Source: Cepaea nemoralis (Eukaryota; Mollusca; Gastropoda; Stylommatophora; Helicidae). From it: DNA of 64,000 nt. The notes under the pieces are model-generated. The model made no database searches. It worked only from the letters and a program-made list of their open reading frames with translations, and was not told the DNA's origin. Each line of letters begins with the position of its first letter. Position 1 is the stretch's first letter. The position numbers were made by a program, and so were the translations under genes. Below are positions 12,779 to 23,418 of the stretch, in pieces. The stretch lies in assembly GCA_014155875.1 (NCBI GenBank), contig JACEFZ010026854.1:367001-431000 (forward strand), in the 5' to 3' direction.

Positions 12779-13022
12779 TCATTCCTCTTCTTCAGGAGCT
12801 GGGTGTCTTGACAAGAAGTCCGCTCCAACATTTTCCTTCCCAGGAATGTACTCTACTGTGAAATTATACGGTTGAAGTAACAACGACCACCGCATCAAAC
12901 GTGCGTTGAGCTTCTGAGAATTAGCCAGGAACATCAGGGGCTGATGATCCGACTGGACCCGAAACTTAACTCCATACAAATATGGCTGAAATTTTTGCAC
13001 TGCCCATACAAGGGACAAGCAC
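12779..13022 (-). pseudogene. RNase H C-terminal part, Gmr1-like element (third frame)
   Basis: This frame carries LSLVWAVQKFQPYLYG, FRVQSDHQPLMF and VEYIPGKENVGADFLSRHP and ends at TGA (12781-12779). It is the C-terminal half of the retroelement RNase H, with the third acidic residue in SDHQPL. It joins the preceding frame only through a 2-base excess in a GA run at about 13021-13033. The related copy at 26330-26345 lacks the extra bases and shows the expected frame. The coding sequence ends about 50 bp before the polypurine tract, so nothing such as integrase follows RNase H. Confidence 0.9.
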
Positions 13023-13950
13023 TCTCTCTCTCGACGGTTGAATAATTCCTCTCCGCCTGTAGAAGTTTCTTACTTGCGTATGCTACAGGTTTCAAAACCG
13101 AAGCATCGTCTTTTCCTTCCTGTAACAAAGCGGCTCCAATTCCAATCGCACTCACATCTGTTCTCAACACAAATGGTTTGGAAAGGTCAGGGAGCTGTAA
13201 TACAGGTTTGCTGACCAAGGCCTCCTTTAACTGACTATAGGCATTCTCACATTCTGGTGTCCAAATGATTTGATCCGGGAATCCCTTTTTCAAGGTTTCC
13301 GTCAACGGAGCTCCCAATTGCGTGAAATGTGGGATAAATTTGTGGTAGAACCCACACAACGAGAGAAAAGATCGCACATCCTTCTTCGTTTTTGGCCTAG
13401 GTGCATTTCTGATTTTCTCCAGGTTCTTCTCTTCTGGAACAATGTGTCCTGGAGTGATGGTGTGACCTAGAAATTCCAGAGTCTGGTAACCAATCATGCA
13501 CTTGGTTGGACGAGCAGTAAGCCCTGCTTCCTTGAGTCTATTAAACACTCTCTCCAAGGATTGTAAGTGGTCATCCAGGCTGTCACTGGAAATCAGAATA
13601 TCATCCATGAATGAGATGATGGACGGATCCTGTAAAGGATCAAGTAAAGTCCTCATCATGCGTGTAAACACACTAGGTGCATTGCTGAGTCCAAAGGGCA
13701 TGACCTTGAATTCGTAGTGTCCACTGGGTGTACTGAAAGCTAACAGTGGTCGAATCTCCGGTTTGACTGGGATCTGATAGTACCCCCGACTCAGATCCAC
13801 CTTTGAAAAGTACCGAGCCTTATGGAGCCTAGCGAATAGCTGAGTTGGATTCGGCAAAGGTTCCACCTGAAATTGTGTGTGACTGTTCAGCAGTCGGTAG
13901 TCTATACACAACCTGTGTTCTCCACTTGGTTTGCGTAACAAAACTACCCC
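13023..13950 (-). pseudogene. Reverse transcriptase and RNase H N-terminal part (second frame)
   Basis: The frame includes VVLLRKPSGEHRLCIDYRLLN, FSKVDLSRGYYQIPV (motif A aspartate), MPFGLSNAPSVF, the catalytic FMDDILISS near 13611-13585, EFLGHTITPG, FLSLCGFYHKFIPHF and the RNase H start FVLRTDVSAIGIGAALLQ. This is a textbook Ty3/gypsy reverse transcriptase with all visible catalytic residues present. It is out of frame with the upstream gag-integrase frame by one base at a run of five C (plus strand) at 13947-13951, and with the downstream RNase H at the GA run. Both breaks lie in slippage-prone tracts, so recent mutation and assembly error are both possible. Homology to the other frames makes the domain call firm. 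Confidence 0.92.
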
Positions 13951-16900
13951 CTGCATTGTATGGGGATGTGGATGGTGCAATCACGTCATCCTCCAGCAGT
14001 TTCTGTATTTCCTCCTCCAGGGCCTTTTCTTTAGAGAATGGCACTGGGTAAACCTTTTGGCGAACAGGCTCCTGTGTGGTCAAAGTCATCTCGAACTCAA
14101 CCAACCTCGTTCGTCCTGGTTTATCAGTCAGTATCTCCTTATGAGACTTGAGAACCTGGGTTATCCTTTCCCTCTCCTGGGAGGTCAGATCAGGGATCAC
14201 TTGCACATCCCTATAGGTTTCCTGGTGTTCCAAGGGATATTCCCTGCCCTCGCTGGTTCCCACTTCTGTCTCCACTGCAACTGCCATTGCCATGAGGTGA
14301 GCTGCCTTGTCTCCGGGTCTCTCTTCGTATTTCCGCAAGAGATTGATATGGAAAATCTTCGACTTTCCCCGGATCCGGATTTGATAGTTGGTTCTGGATA
14401 TCACCCTTTCCACGGGAAATGGTCCTTGCCAACCTATCTCCAGTTTGTTGTTTCCCGTTGGGAGTAGCAACAAGACTTTATCTCCCACCTCTAGAGATCT
14501 TTCTTTAGACCTACGGTTGTAGTAAGCCGCTTGTCTTTTCCTGGCCTTTTTCAAGTTTTGATTTGCCAGAGTCCATCCCTTATGGAGTTTTTCTTTCAGT
14601 TCCTCCACGTATTGATAGGATGAGATCACTTCTTCTGACGTCCCCTCTTCAGTCCAACTCCTCAACATGGCTTCCAACGGTCCTTTGATTGGACGACCAA
14701 ACAGCAACGTAGCGGGTGGTAGTCCTGTTGAGCCATGAGGAACTTCCCTATAGGCAAAGAGTGCTGCTGGGATATATTCATCCCACCTATCAGGTTTTTC
14801 CTGCGCTAATTTCCTGAGCATTGTCATCAACGTGCCGTTGAAACGCTCTACTTGTCCATTGGCTTGAGGGTGGTAAGGGCTGGTATGTATGTGGTTAGAG
14901 TGAAACACCCTAAATACTTCCTCCATGAGTTTTCCACAAAACTGAGATCCATTGTCCGTCAGAATTTGATCCGGAAAGCCTAATCTGGTAAAGGCCTCCA
15001 TCAGTGCGTCCGCCACTCTTTTCGAGTCAATCGTGGTCAACGGTATAGCCTCACCCCACATTGTACAGCAATCCACCATTGTGAGTATATACATGTTCCT
15101 CTTCCTAGTCCTGGGAAGTGGACCCACGATATCGATGGCTACCCTCTCGAAAGGAGAGTTCATGATGGGCATCTCACCCAACACCACCGGTGCTGTCCAG
15201 TGTTTCGGTGCCACCCTCTGGCACTCAGGGCATGACTTCACATACCGACGCACATCATCTGTCATTCCCGGCCAATAGTAGTGGCAGGAAATCCGCTGCA
15301 TGGTGGCGGCAATACCCATGTGTTCGCTAAAGGAGATGGTATGCCCCATATGAAGAATCTGGGACCGGTGAGCTTTCGGGACGACCAACTGACCGTATAG
15401 GTTGTCTCCCCTTCCTGCTCTCCTGTAGAGTATCCTATTCTTCATGTAGTACTGCCCCCGTCCTGGTGGATCAGCACTTTTCTGCAGCTTTTTGTAGCAA
15501 GGACGTAAAGTATCATCCTCACTCTGGGCAGTTCGTAGCTCCCCCGGCATTGGGTTAGTCACAATTGCGTCTGCCTCTTCCGTTTTCGTCTGAGAGCGAG
15601 TCTGCATTGCTCCCATATGAATTGGCTCCCTGGGCATTCCCAGAAAGACATACCGGCAACCTAGGATGACTGGAAAAATGGGATCGGTCAATACAGCGGC
15701 CTTGATGGTGCCGGTGACGTACCTTGACCGAATCTCCACATTAGCAATGGGCAACTTCATGACTACAGCACTCTTCTGTGCAGGCTGTATATCCAAGGTT
15801 TCACCTGTGAATTGTTCTGGATGTACCAGATCCGCAGAAATCACGGCCTCCCCGTCCAGTCCTGTGTCGTATAAACACTCCACTTGACGACCGTTAACCT
15901 CTACCAATTCCACTACAGGTGGTTTTTCCTGGTCTGGAGTCTCTTTCTCGGCCTCGACCTGTTCGGTGAGCTCCACCTTAGGTTTTCCTGAGCACACGAC
16001 GAATTGAGTGTCTCCTGAATTTCCCCTGTAGTCAATAGCATTGTGCGTGTTTGACTTGCATTGGTTGCACCATTTCCCTGTCCTAGATTTTCTATTGTCG
16101 GACTTGAGTGAGCTCTCCTGGTGGCGAGCTTCCTTGTTGACCTTGACATTTTCCGTGACAACCTCCTTGGAAGTCACTTGACATGCTGCAAAGTGAGGGT
16201 TCTTAGCCTTCGATTTGCAGTCCCTCGTATTGTGAGAGGGTGACTTACAAATTGAACACCACTTCTCCGACCACGGTCGTTTAGGTGTAGAGCTTGAAGT
16301 GCTCTTGCTTCCCTCCTCCTTCTTCTCTGAACTATCCTCTGATTTTTGCACATAAGGTTCCCACTTTTTTGTTCCTGAGTTTTTGGCTTTCTTCTTGTCA
16401 TGTTTCTCTTGACTTTTGGAGTTGGTGGAAAGGTTTTCCCCTGCCTCCCCATGTACCTCGACGAACCGTTCTGCTAATTTAGTCACGAGGTCAATACGTT
16501 CCGCTCCTTGTTCTCCCAGGAACGTCCTGAGAGGTTTAGACATTTGCTTCTTCAGCTGGTCGACCACCATAAGCTCTTCCAGACTCTCATAGTCATGTGC
16601 GAACCCAGCCAAATCCATCCACTTATGGAGATAAGATTTAAGACGCAAACTGTAGGCGGCAAACAACTCTCCGGGTTCTCGTTTCGCTGCTCGAAATTTT
16701 TTCCGGTAGGTATGTGACGTAACCTCGAATCGTTTCAGCAGAGCCGTCTTTAACTCGTCATAATTGTTCTCATGTCCTGGTGGCAGGCGAGTATAAACCT
16801 CGTATCCGGTCCCGCGTAATCCCTGGGATAGCTTAAGATTCCATTTGTTACGCTCCAGACCCATAGCAACTGACATAGCCTCGAAGCGTTGAAGGTACTG

Positions 16901-17344
16901 GTAAATCTTCTCTTTGTCCTCCTCGTAGACCGCTAAAGGAAACTTCATAGCATGGTACCCATGTCCACCTACTGGTGTTGATCCTGGGATGGAGGAACCT
17001 CCAACTGCTCCCTCAGTTTCTCCATTAGATTGACTCTTCAACTCGAGTTCCCTCATCCGGTACTCGTGCTCCCTTTTCTGTGCTTCCTGTTCAGCTTCTA
17101 ATTTCCTAGCTGCTTGCTCAGCTTCAAATTTCCTAGCTGCTTGCTCAGCTTCCAATTTCTTAGCTGCTTGCTCAGCTTTAAATTTCATCCTTCTCAATTC
17201 CAACTCGGCCTTTCGATCTTCCCTTTCTACTTGACGATACTCTCTCTCCACTTCCTGTATGTAATCCGTTAGAGCAGGCCTCGCCAATCCCATTTCTTCC
17301 CCCTTTGCCTTTAATTCTGCTGTGCTAAGTTTAGGGGTGGCCAT
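13948..17344 (-). CDS. gag-protease-integrase (plus start of reverse transcriptase) polyprotein
   Basis: The start is the ATG at 17344-17342 (MATPKL), which the related element also uses at 23419. In the order of translation: a charged helical region with four nine-residue repeats of AEQAARKLE type (about residues 57-92); capsid-like gag (about 130-300); a zinc knuckle C363-C366-H371-C376; a second knuckle (426-439) whose last cysteine is tyrosine; aspartic protease with D493-T494-G495 and VILG at 559-562; the integrase zinc finger ending CPEC at 705-708; the integrase core D738-D797-E833, a DD35E spacing; and a GPF module near 974. Reverse transcriptase starts at about 1040 and is lost at the frameshift near residue 1131. 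Gag and pol share one frame. The open frame itself runs on to 13829 in the wrong frame. Confidence 0.93.
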
Positions 17345-17586
17345 TATACAGAGAGGTAAGCTAGCAGGTCGAGTACAATATAACTCCAAATTACTATACA
17401 GATATATGAACAAGTACTATAAATCTAGATATACCACACACAGCACATTCACGCAGTGACAAGAGTAGAATCAGGACCACAGACCTATGCAGACGTGTGA
17501 AGTGTGAACAGGTAAGATATTAGTCCTAACCCCTATCCACATTCACTCTAGCTGGATTCTCCAAAATGATATCTCCCTCTTATAAC

Positions 17587-17749
17587 TAAGGATCCCGTGT
17601 CAAAAGACCCCGTTGTCAGAGGATCCCACTGTCAAAGGTTCCTGCTTGCAGGAGATCTCGCTGTCCAAGGAGTCCGTTTACGGGAGATCCCGCTTTCCAA
17701 GGATTCCGTTTACGAGAGATCCCGCTGTCCCAATATCACGTTTACGAGC
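17587..17749 (-). repeat. Leader tandem repeat, five units of about 32 bp
   Basis: On the minus strand, units begin CTCGTAAACG and end GGGATCT, with growing divergence away from the LTR. They lie between the primer site and gag. The first unit overlaps the second half of the primer-binding site. Confidence 0.85.
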
Positions 17750-17754
17750 CCCCA
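17737..17754 (-). promoter_or_regulatory. Primer-binding site, tRNA-Pro-like, partly overwritten
   Basis: Four bases inside the 5' LTR the minus strand reads TGGGGGCTCGT, the first 11 bases of the classic tRNA-Pro site. The next seven bases (AAACGTG) belong to the leader repeat instead of CCGGGAT. Confidence 0.75.
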
Positions 17755-17758
17755 ATAA

Positions 17759-19284
17759 TGTCGTGTCCTCCTTTACAGTGTCGTCCCTGGAGTGAAGAGA
17801 GCCGACACCCACATTATAATATTTTTTCCCTCTCACTATTCTGGAGAATCCACCAGCTTCCGTCCAACACACTCCATCAGCCTATGGACACCTTTTCCTA
17901 TCACTCTCTCACTGTCGTACTATGCCCCCTTCTCATACTTCCCCAACGCAACATACTCAACAACTCTTGCTTCTAAAAATTAATAAAGATAATTTATTAA
18001 AAGAAAAGTGTAACGTATATGAGACGTGCATGTGAAGAAAATGTGTGACGTGTTCTATAAAGTGTGTAGAATCGGACTCTCAGACCACAACCCAGTCAGC
18101 TGATCCCAGCAAGGATAGACCACAGCACGTTACGTCAGAACATGTACATCTCACCCCGTGCCGAAACCATCTTGCCGGATACTGCTTTGCCTCTGTAGAC
18201 CTCTGGTAATCCAATTTCATGATCATCCGAAATAGACACCGGTGGTATTAACAGTTAATCATGGACCGGTTGCACCCTACACAATGTCCGTTCCTATCGT
18301 TCCTTAAAAAAAACTGCACAAGTCCTTTGTAGTGTGTACACCGTCATTAATGTTAATTGTTAATGTGATTGATCCTCACTCGTGTCTATCTAGCCTCACG
18401 TATAATGTCTTGTGTTCTATTACACGAGATTATATAACACTAGGTAACTATTAGACTGTTCTCATTTAGTTACTACTGTCTGATGCTGTGTGGTGCATCA
18501 GTACGCATCACTCTCTTTGGTGAATCAACTTCCTTCTAGCTTTAGTTACGTTCTGTATGCAACTTTATTGATTGTTGAACTGGTGTTCTTCCGAATGGGA
18601 TTGGAGTTTTTCCCAAAGACTTGTTGAGTTTCCTTGGATCTGGTAGGGAACCTTAAATGGCACTACTGCAGTCCTATCAATCATATCTACATCTGCCATT
18701 ATAGGCACGTGTAAAATTAAGTCACTAATTAACACACGGTAGATATTATTTCCACTAAGCACTGCAGTGCCCTGGCACTCCGACTAGAGCATTTTCAAGT
18801 CCCCCTAGTTGGTCCCAAAGTTGGCCACGTGACGTTATCCTTTATGCCCCCACACAGGTGGCACATTGGCAGATCATCCCCTGTCAGGGATCCATCCTCC
18901 CTCGGGCTCCCTCCATGTTAGATCTGTCATCACTGGTTTAGATTCCTAAAACAAGCCAGCGAGTTCCTGTATACCCCCAACAACAGTTGCCAATAACCCC
19001 GTCAATCTTCTCGATGTTCCGGAAACCCAGAATTGACATATGTACTGTTACTTCCGTGCTAAGTACTTCCGTTTTCCCTCTGATATGTTTATGACTTGTC
19101 AAAGTGATATATGATTCAGCGCACTCACTTCCTCCTCACTCACCACCAAATGTGTATATGGGCTGACCTGATGTATCCCGTGCAGCTGTGTTTACTCTGT
19201 TAGTACGACTGTTGTGGCCTAGAAAATATACGCCAAGCAAACGTCGGTATTATTATCTGGTTAACTCATGGCGAGCTCGTGACA
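17759..19284 (-). repeat. 5' LTR of the Gmr1-like element (1526 bp)
   Basis: Same ends and sequence as 11163-12714 apart from about eight substitutions and the 26-bp indel. As the upstream LTR on the minus strand it should hold the promoter. No TATA box was confidently placed. Confidence 0.97.
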
Positions 19285-19648
19285 AGCAGTCAAGCTGAAA
19301 AACATCTGATGGCTGTGGAAATGTGGCTTCTGAGGAAAATGCAAAGAATACCATGGACAGACAGAAAAACCATTGAACAAGTCCTTCAAGAAACAGATGA
19401 GGATCGTAAACTGATCAGAGTCATTAGACGTAGACAGTCATGTTATGAGAAGAAATGACTTGGAGAACTTAGTGACAACTGGCAAGATCGAAAGCTAGAG
19501 ACCAAGAGGAAGACCGAGAAGTAAACACCTGGATGGCTTGGCCACGTGGCATGGTCGAGGCAAGAACACGGAGCTTATCCACGATTCTGATGTTCGAGTG
19601 AGATGGCAAAACGTGAACGCACACGCTTTTCGGCATAGTACATGATAG
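19285..19648 (+). mobile_element. LINE-1 copy a, 3' part
   Basis: It resumes exactly after the LTR element. It encodes AEKHLMAVEMWLLRKMQRIPWTDRK and the following C-terminal region with frame breaks, then ends near a ggcatagtacatgatagacggatgga tail, the degenerate tetranucleotide 3' end typical of LINE-1 copies here. Confidence 0.85.
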
Positions 19649-19714
19649 ACGGATGGAGTGCTGTAGTTTGATGTGTTCTAGCAAGGTGAAAAAATATGTG
19701 AATATCTTTCAGCT

Positions 19715-19852
19715 GCTGCTGCCAAGGTATTCGAACATGTGATCTCTTTAATACACCTGTCAACTGTTACCAAAATTCACAGACATGTCAACCCTATATT
19801 ACCTCTATCGTCTACTGTTGCCGAAGTGCACATACATGCGAACCCTTTAATA
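19715..19852 (+). repeat. 51-bp satellite, first remnant
   Basis: Diverged units carrying ctactgttgcc and a gtgcacatacatg-like phrase. The same unit occurs at 20582-20701 (period 51) and 29108-29175. Together they were one array before two elements inserted. Confidence 0.8.
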
Positions 19853-20581
19853 CAGTGGTTCCCAAGCTTTTCAAGCAGAGGGCCATATCTACTATTTTCG
19901 GTAGTTAAGCGGGCCACAACGTTATAAAATTATAAACGTCGTGCAATATCATTCTTACCTTTCTTAACTTTCGTCAACAAAATTCTAAAACTTTAAAGGC
20001 AGTACTACACTGCGGTCATTTTTTGGTTTAAAATCAAACGTTCATTTAACAATAAATGTTTAATCAGTTTCGAAAATCGCTAGTAATGTAATTAATTTAC
20101 AATTGTAACTGTTCTTCATAATCAGTTACTTAAGTTAAGATGCCAGTTTATCAATGTCTGGGCACAAATCTGTAGTGCTCAAAGTCATAAGCGCAGCTAG
20201 GTTACTGTCGGTGAGTCTGGAACGTAGCTTGTTTTTTAGAACAGCCATTGCCGAAAATGACTGCTTGCATCTGTAAGTCGAACCAAACCGAGAAATGTAT
20301 CTCTGGGCGAATGAGCGCAAGTGTTCCAATTGTTCGACAGACAATAGTCGCCAGAATGAAATCGTATGATCAGCTGAACGTTGCAAACTGAACAGGCGCA
20401 TTCGATAATATCTGAACATAACAACCACGAGCAGAGTAAATTATCGCACGCTTGCGGGCGCTCCGAGTGCAAGTTTTGAAATTATTAAAATATATTATTC
20501 TAAATAACGAGGCCTCACGTGCCACTTACTAACAGCTGGCGGGCCACAAGTGGCCCGCGGGCCGTGGTTTGGAAACCTCTG
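19853..20581 (-). mobile_element. hAT-family DNA transposon (Charlie-like), non-autonomous
   Basis: This 729-bp element has imperfect terminal inverted repeats: CAGTGGTTCCCAA at the left and CAGAGGTTTCCAA at the right, read inward. It is flanked by an exact 8-bp target duplication CTTTAATA (19845-19852 and 20582-20589). Eight-base duplications and CAG...GG TIRs are hAT hallmarks. The inner flanks also share gcgggccac-type sequence. Confidence 0.93.
20135..20428 (-). pseudogene. hAT transposase C-terminal dimerisation fragment
   Basis: The minus frame ends with FSAMAVLKNKLRSRLTDSNL, then AALMTLSTTDLCPDIDKLAS and a stop. This resembles the C-terminal dimerisation region of Charlie/ZBED-type hAT transposases (F-S-x-M, K-x-R-x-R-L-T-D, L-x-P-D-I-x-x-L). 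Only the last part of a transposase (about 50 residues of the domain) remains. The catalytic residues and BED finger are absent, so the copy must have moved using another source. Confidence 0.8.
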
Positions 20582-20701
20582 CTTTAATACAACTTTCATC
20601 TACTGTTGCCGAGGTGCACATACATGTGAACACTTTAATACAACTTTCATCTACTGTTGCGGAGGTGCACGTATGTATGAGCAATATATTACAACTCTCA
20701 T
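20582..20701 (+). repeat. 51-bp satellite, second remnant
   Basis: Two units begin ctactgttgc at 20600 and 20651. It is bounded on the left by the hAT element and on the right by the LTR at 20702. Confidence 0.88.
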
Positions 20702-23179
20702 TGTCACAGAATGCCTGAAGGATTCGACCAGGGGATGCTGCAATTACCAAAATGCTACAATGACCAGAATGCTACAATTACAAAAATGCTACAATGGCCA
20801 GAAGGCTACAATTACCAAAATACATCAATTGCCAGACACACGGCCTGCCGTGACCTTTTCCAGTCAAAGGGAAATAATCCCCGTAATCTTTTACCCCGAG
20901 GGGAGATTGGGATTAGGCCCTTGTTCTGGAATGTTCTGAAACCGGAACTATTGTTCCAGTGCGCAAGTGCGGTGATTAGGCTGGCTGCCGAGGGAATTGG
21001 TGGTTGTTCTGGCCGGCTGACGAACTTCTGTGTGGCTGCAGTTTGTCAGAAGAAATTGGTTCCAGTGTCAACATAGTTTGAAGACTGTAGACATAACGTT
21101 CCCAAGTGGACCAGGTTCCATATTTCGAACTGCATTGCAAAACGAAAAGGTAAGAATGCTGCAATTCTTGAATCGAAATACACCATGTTGCATACTGCAT
21201 GCACCCGTAGGTCAAGGTCGAGCCTGCAAGTTACACCGACAACAGGCCTGTTATTTGACCCCATTTTCATCAGGCCTGCTTTACACAGTGCACTCCCGGG
21301 ACAGGACAATTATTGCACGACCTGTCCCGTCTGCCAAGAAGTTGTTTGTGGGGAAATGGGAGTGGCTTGTTGGTGATTTGATGGCATTACTGGGCCGCCT
21401 TGGAACTCAGACGTAGTCGACAAAACCGGAAGTCGGTGACGGCGTAACTAAAAGCCCTATCGTGTAATATATCCTCCGACTCAGGCCGGTCAAGACGAAT
21501 TCATGGGAATGTCCGCGGTCAAATCGACGGTCATTTGAGCGATCCCGCATGTGTCGAAGTTCACATCTTCGACTGCTGGTTTTTTTCTTTGCCTTCCTCA
21601 TACACTTTATGTTCAAGGTCTCCTTAATGAATAATGTCCTAGTTTATAGTGGGTTCCTGTGAGGAGAACAACGGGGAGGGGAAAGAGGGACAAGGGATGC
21701 TACAGACATGTCTGATGGTTGCAGGGGGGGGGATGAATTGGGGAAAACATGATCACCTTGGAAGAGCTAGAAGGGGGTTTTGCCAACGGCCCTCCTTCAA
21801 GGCCATCGTGCCTATGGGTACTGTAGACCTTCTAACCATGTATGTCATTAGAAAACTTCCTATGGGGAACTGGGGCACAGACACTCATGATCAATAATCA
21901 TGGGTTCACTCTATCCCCATTCCAGGGAAACAGATGTTCTATTCAGCTGCTTTTCAGACCCCAGACCTTATTCTTTCTCTGACCCTGAGGCCTGGCCTGC
22001 AATAGAACCACAGCCCATCTTGAAGAGGTGTTTCACTCTCTGAATACCATGATGATGTCTGTCTCCACATGTTGGGTCTTGGTCAAGTGATTCTCACCGA
22101 GGGTTGCCTGTATCATTTTGTTCCAGATTCTACCTTCCGGAGAGGAGTGATGGATAGTCAGTAAAACCATCAATCTGTGCCAGCATCAGCAGTCTGGACA
22201 AACCAGTCAACGTGAGGTGATCATACTGCCCACTACCTAGTCAGTCGTCTATACCCTCAGAGTAGGTCCAAGATGACGAAACAACCAGTTTAAGATAGAA
22301 ACAACGTCTGGGCAAGTTCGTGTGATTGTCCGGATGTGCCACTCATGACCTATTCGACCACCACTCAACTATCGATGATATAAATCCACACTTACTTCAA
22401 ACGGATGATATTCTTGATAATAAATATAGCCAAAGACTTTAGGCCTTGTGACTTTAACCAGGAACAATGTTCGAAGGTAAATGTAGCACAGGACAGTGTG
22501 CTTCGATGAACTTTAATTCAGGAACTGTGTTTCTATCAATATATTGTTGAGTTGGTGCTACTGTTGGTAATTTAACGAACTTTCAGATTAAGTTAAACCT
22601 TTTATAGAGGCACCTACATGATCGGATGAGCATGAAAATTCATAGTACTATCTGGACATATGCTCTGGTGTTCTACTGTTATTAGCGTGATCTGATGTCG
22701 GCTCGGAGGAGGTGCTATCTGGTCGAAGACTGAGGACCTGCTGCGAGAGACACGAGCTAAGTACCAATCATGTGTGGTGTGAGGCTTTGGCATTGTACTA
22801 TGAAGACATCTTTATGTGGTTGCCTCGGCTAGCTATCTAGAAGCAACTAGCACACCAGACAGATCTGCACTACATCCACATTATCTTCACTTTCCTTTGT
22901 ACAATACACTTTTGTTATTGAGTTTGTAGATGCCGGAGTTGCATCATTTGTTCAGGACGTTGTTTGAAAGAGTAATATCCCTTGGTCGGTTGTGAGAGAG
23001 ATAGGTATGCGAGGACTGGTGGGGTCGCAGACTGAAAGTGACCCAGTCCCAGATCTGAAGTCATCCCGAGATATATATACGTATACATATATAAATCAAT
23101 ATAGAGATATATGTGTGAATAGATATTAATAAATAAATGCGAAAGCCTGTTTCCTTCACCCCAGGGAAGCTATATGACA
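20702..23179 (+). repeat. 5' LTR of the second element
   Basis: It matches 26646-29107 throughout. A short degenerate repeat of gctacaat-type units near 20735-20825 has a slightly different unit order in the two LTRs. AATAAA near 23131, close to the 3' end, is a candidate poly(A) signal. The paired open frames at 20976-21416 recur at the same place in the other LTR but show no motif. Confidence 0.95.
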
Positions 23180-23186
23180 TTTAATT

Positions 23187-23204
23187 TGGAAGCTCGTCCG
23201 GGAT
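23187..23204 (+). promoter_or_regulatory. Primer-binding site, tRNA-Pro-like
   Basis: TGGAAGCTCGTCCGGGAT begins seven bases after the LTR. It matches the tRNA-Pro site except at positions 4 and 5. Unlike the site at 17737-17754 it is complete. Confidence 0.8.
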
Positions 23205-23418
23205 GGTAATGATTCAGCTCTGGTGATTATTGATAGGATACGACCTTCCTAATATCTCTACATAAGTCTGCGTAGGTCTTTGGTCCTATTTCCACTTTTA
23301 ACACTGATGGCTTAGCTTGTGGCATGCTGTGTTGTGTGTATAGATAAGATCTGTGTATTGATTATTTATCTATTGTATTGTTGATTTTGCATTTACACAA
23401 CTCACACCCGCACTTGCT

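Larger units (their letters stand above)
11163..19284 (-). mobile_element. Full-length Ty3/gypsy element with Gmr1-like pol order
   Basis: This 8122-bp LTR retrotransposon has LTRs at 11163-12714 and 17759-19284, both with TGTC...GACA ends, and a 5-bp target duplication AGCAG at 11158-11162 and 19285-19289. Transcription runs on the minus strand: leader, then one frame for gag, protease, integrase and the start of reverse transcriptase, then reverse transcriptase and RNase H in shifted frames, then the polypurine tract. Integrase before reverse transcriptase is Copia-like, whereas the protein blocks are Ty3/gypsy-like. That combination defines the Gmr1 group of Goodwin and Poulter. The LTRs differ by roughly eight substitutions and one 26-bp indel by eye, so insertion was recent. 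Two frameshifts prevent full translation. Confidence 0.95.

Noticed and set aside
13931..14467. 178-codon plus-strand frame opposite the polyprotein
   Set aside because: Shadow of the minus-strand gag-pol frame; no motif of its own.
20976..21416. Overlapping 80-130-codon frames repeated at 26903-27343
   Set aside because: They lie in the two LTRs of one element, on both strands, with stop differences between copies; repetition is due to the LTR pair, not to a gene family.
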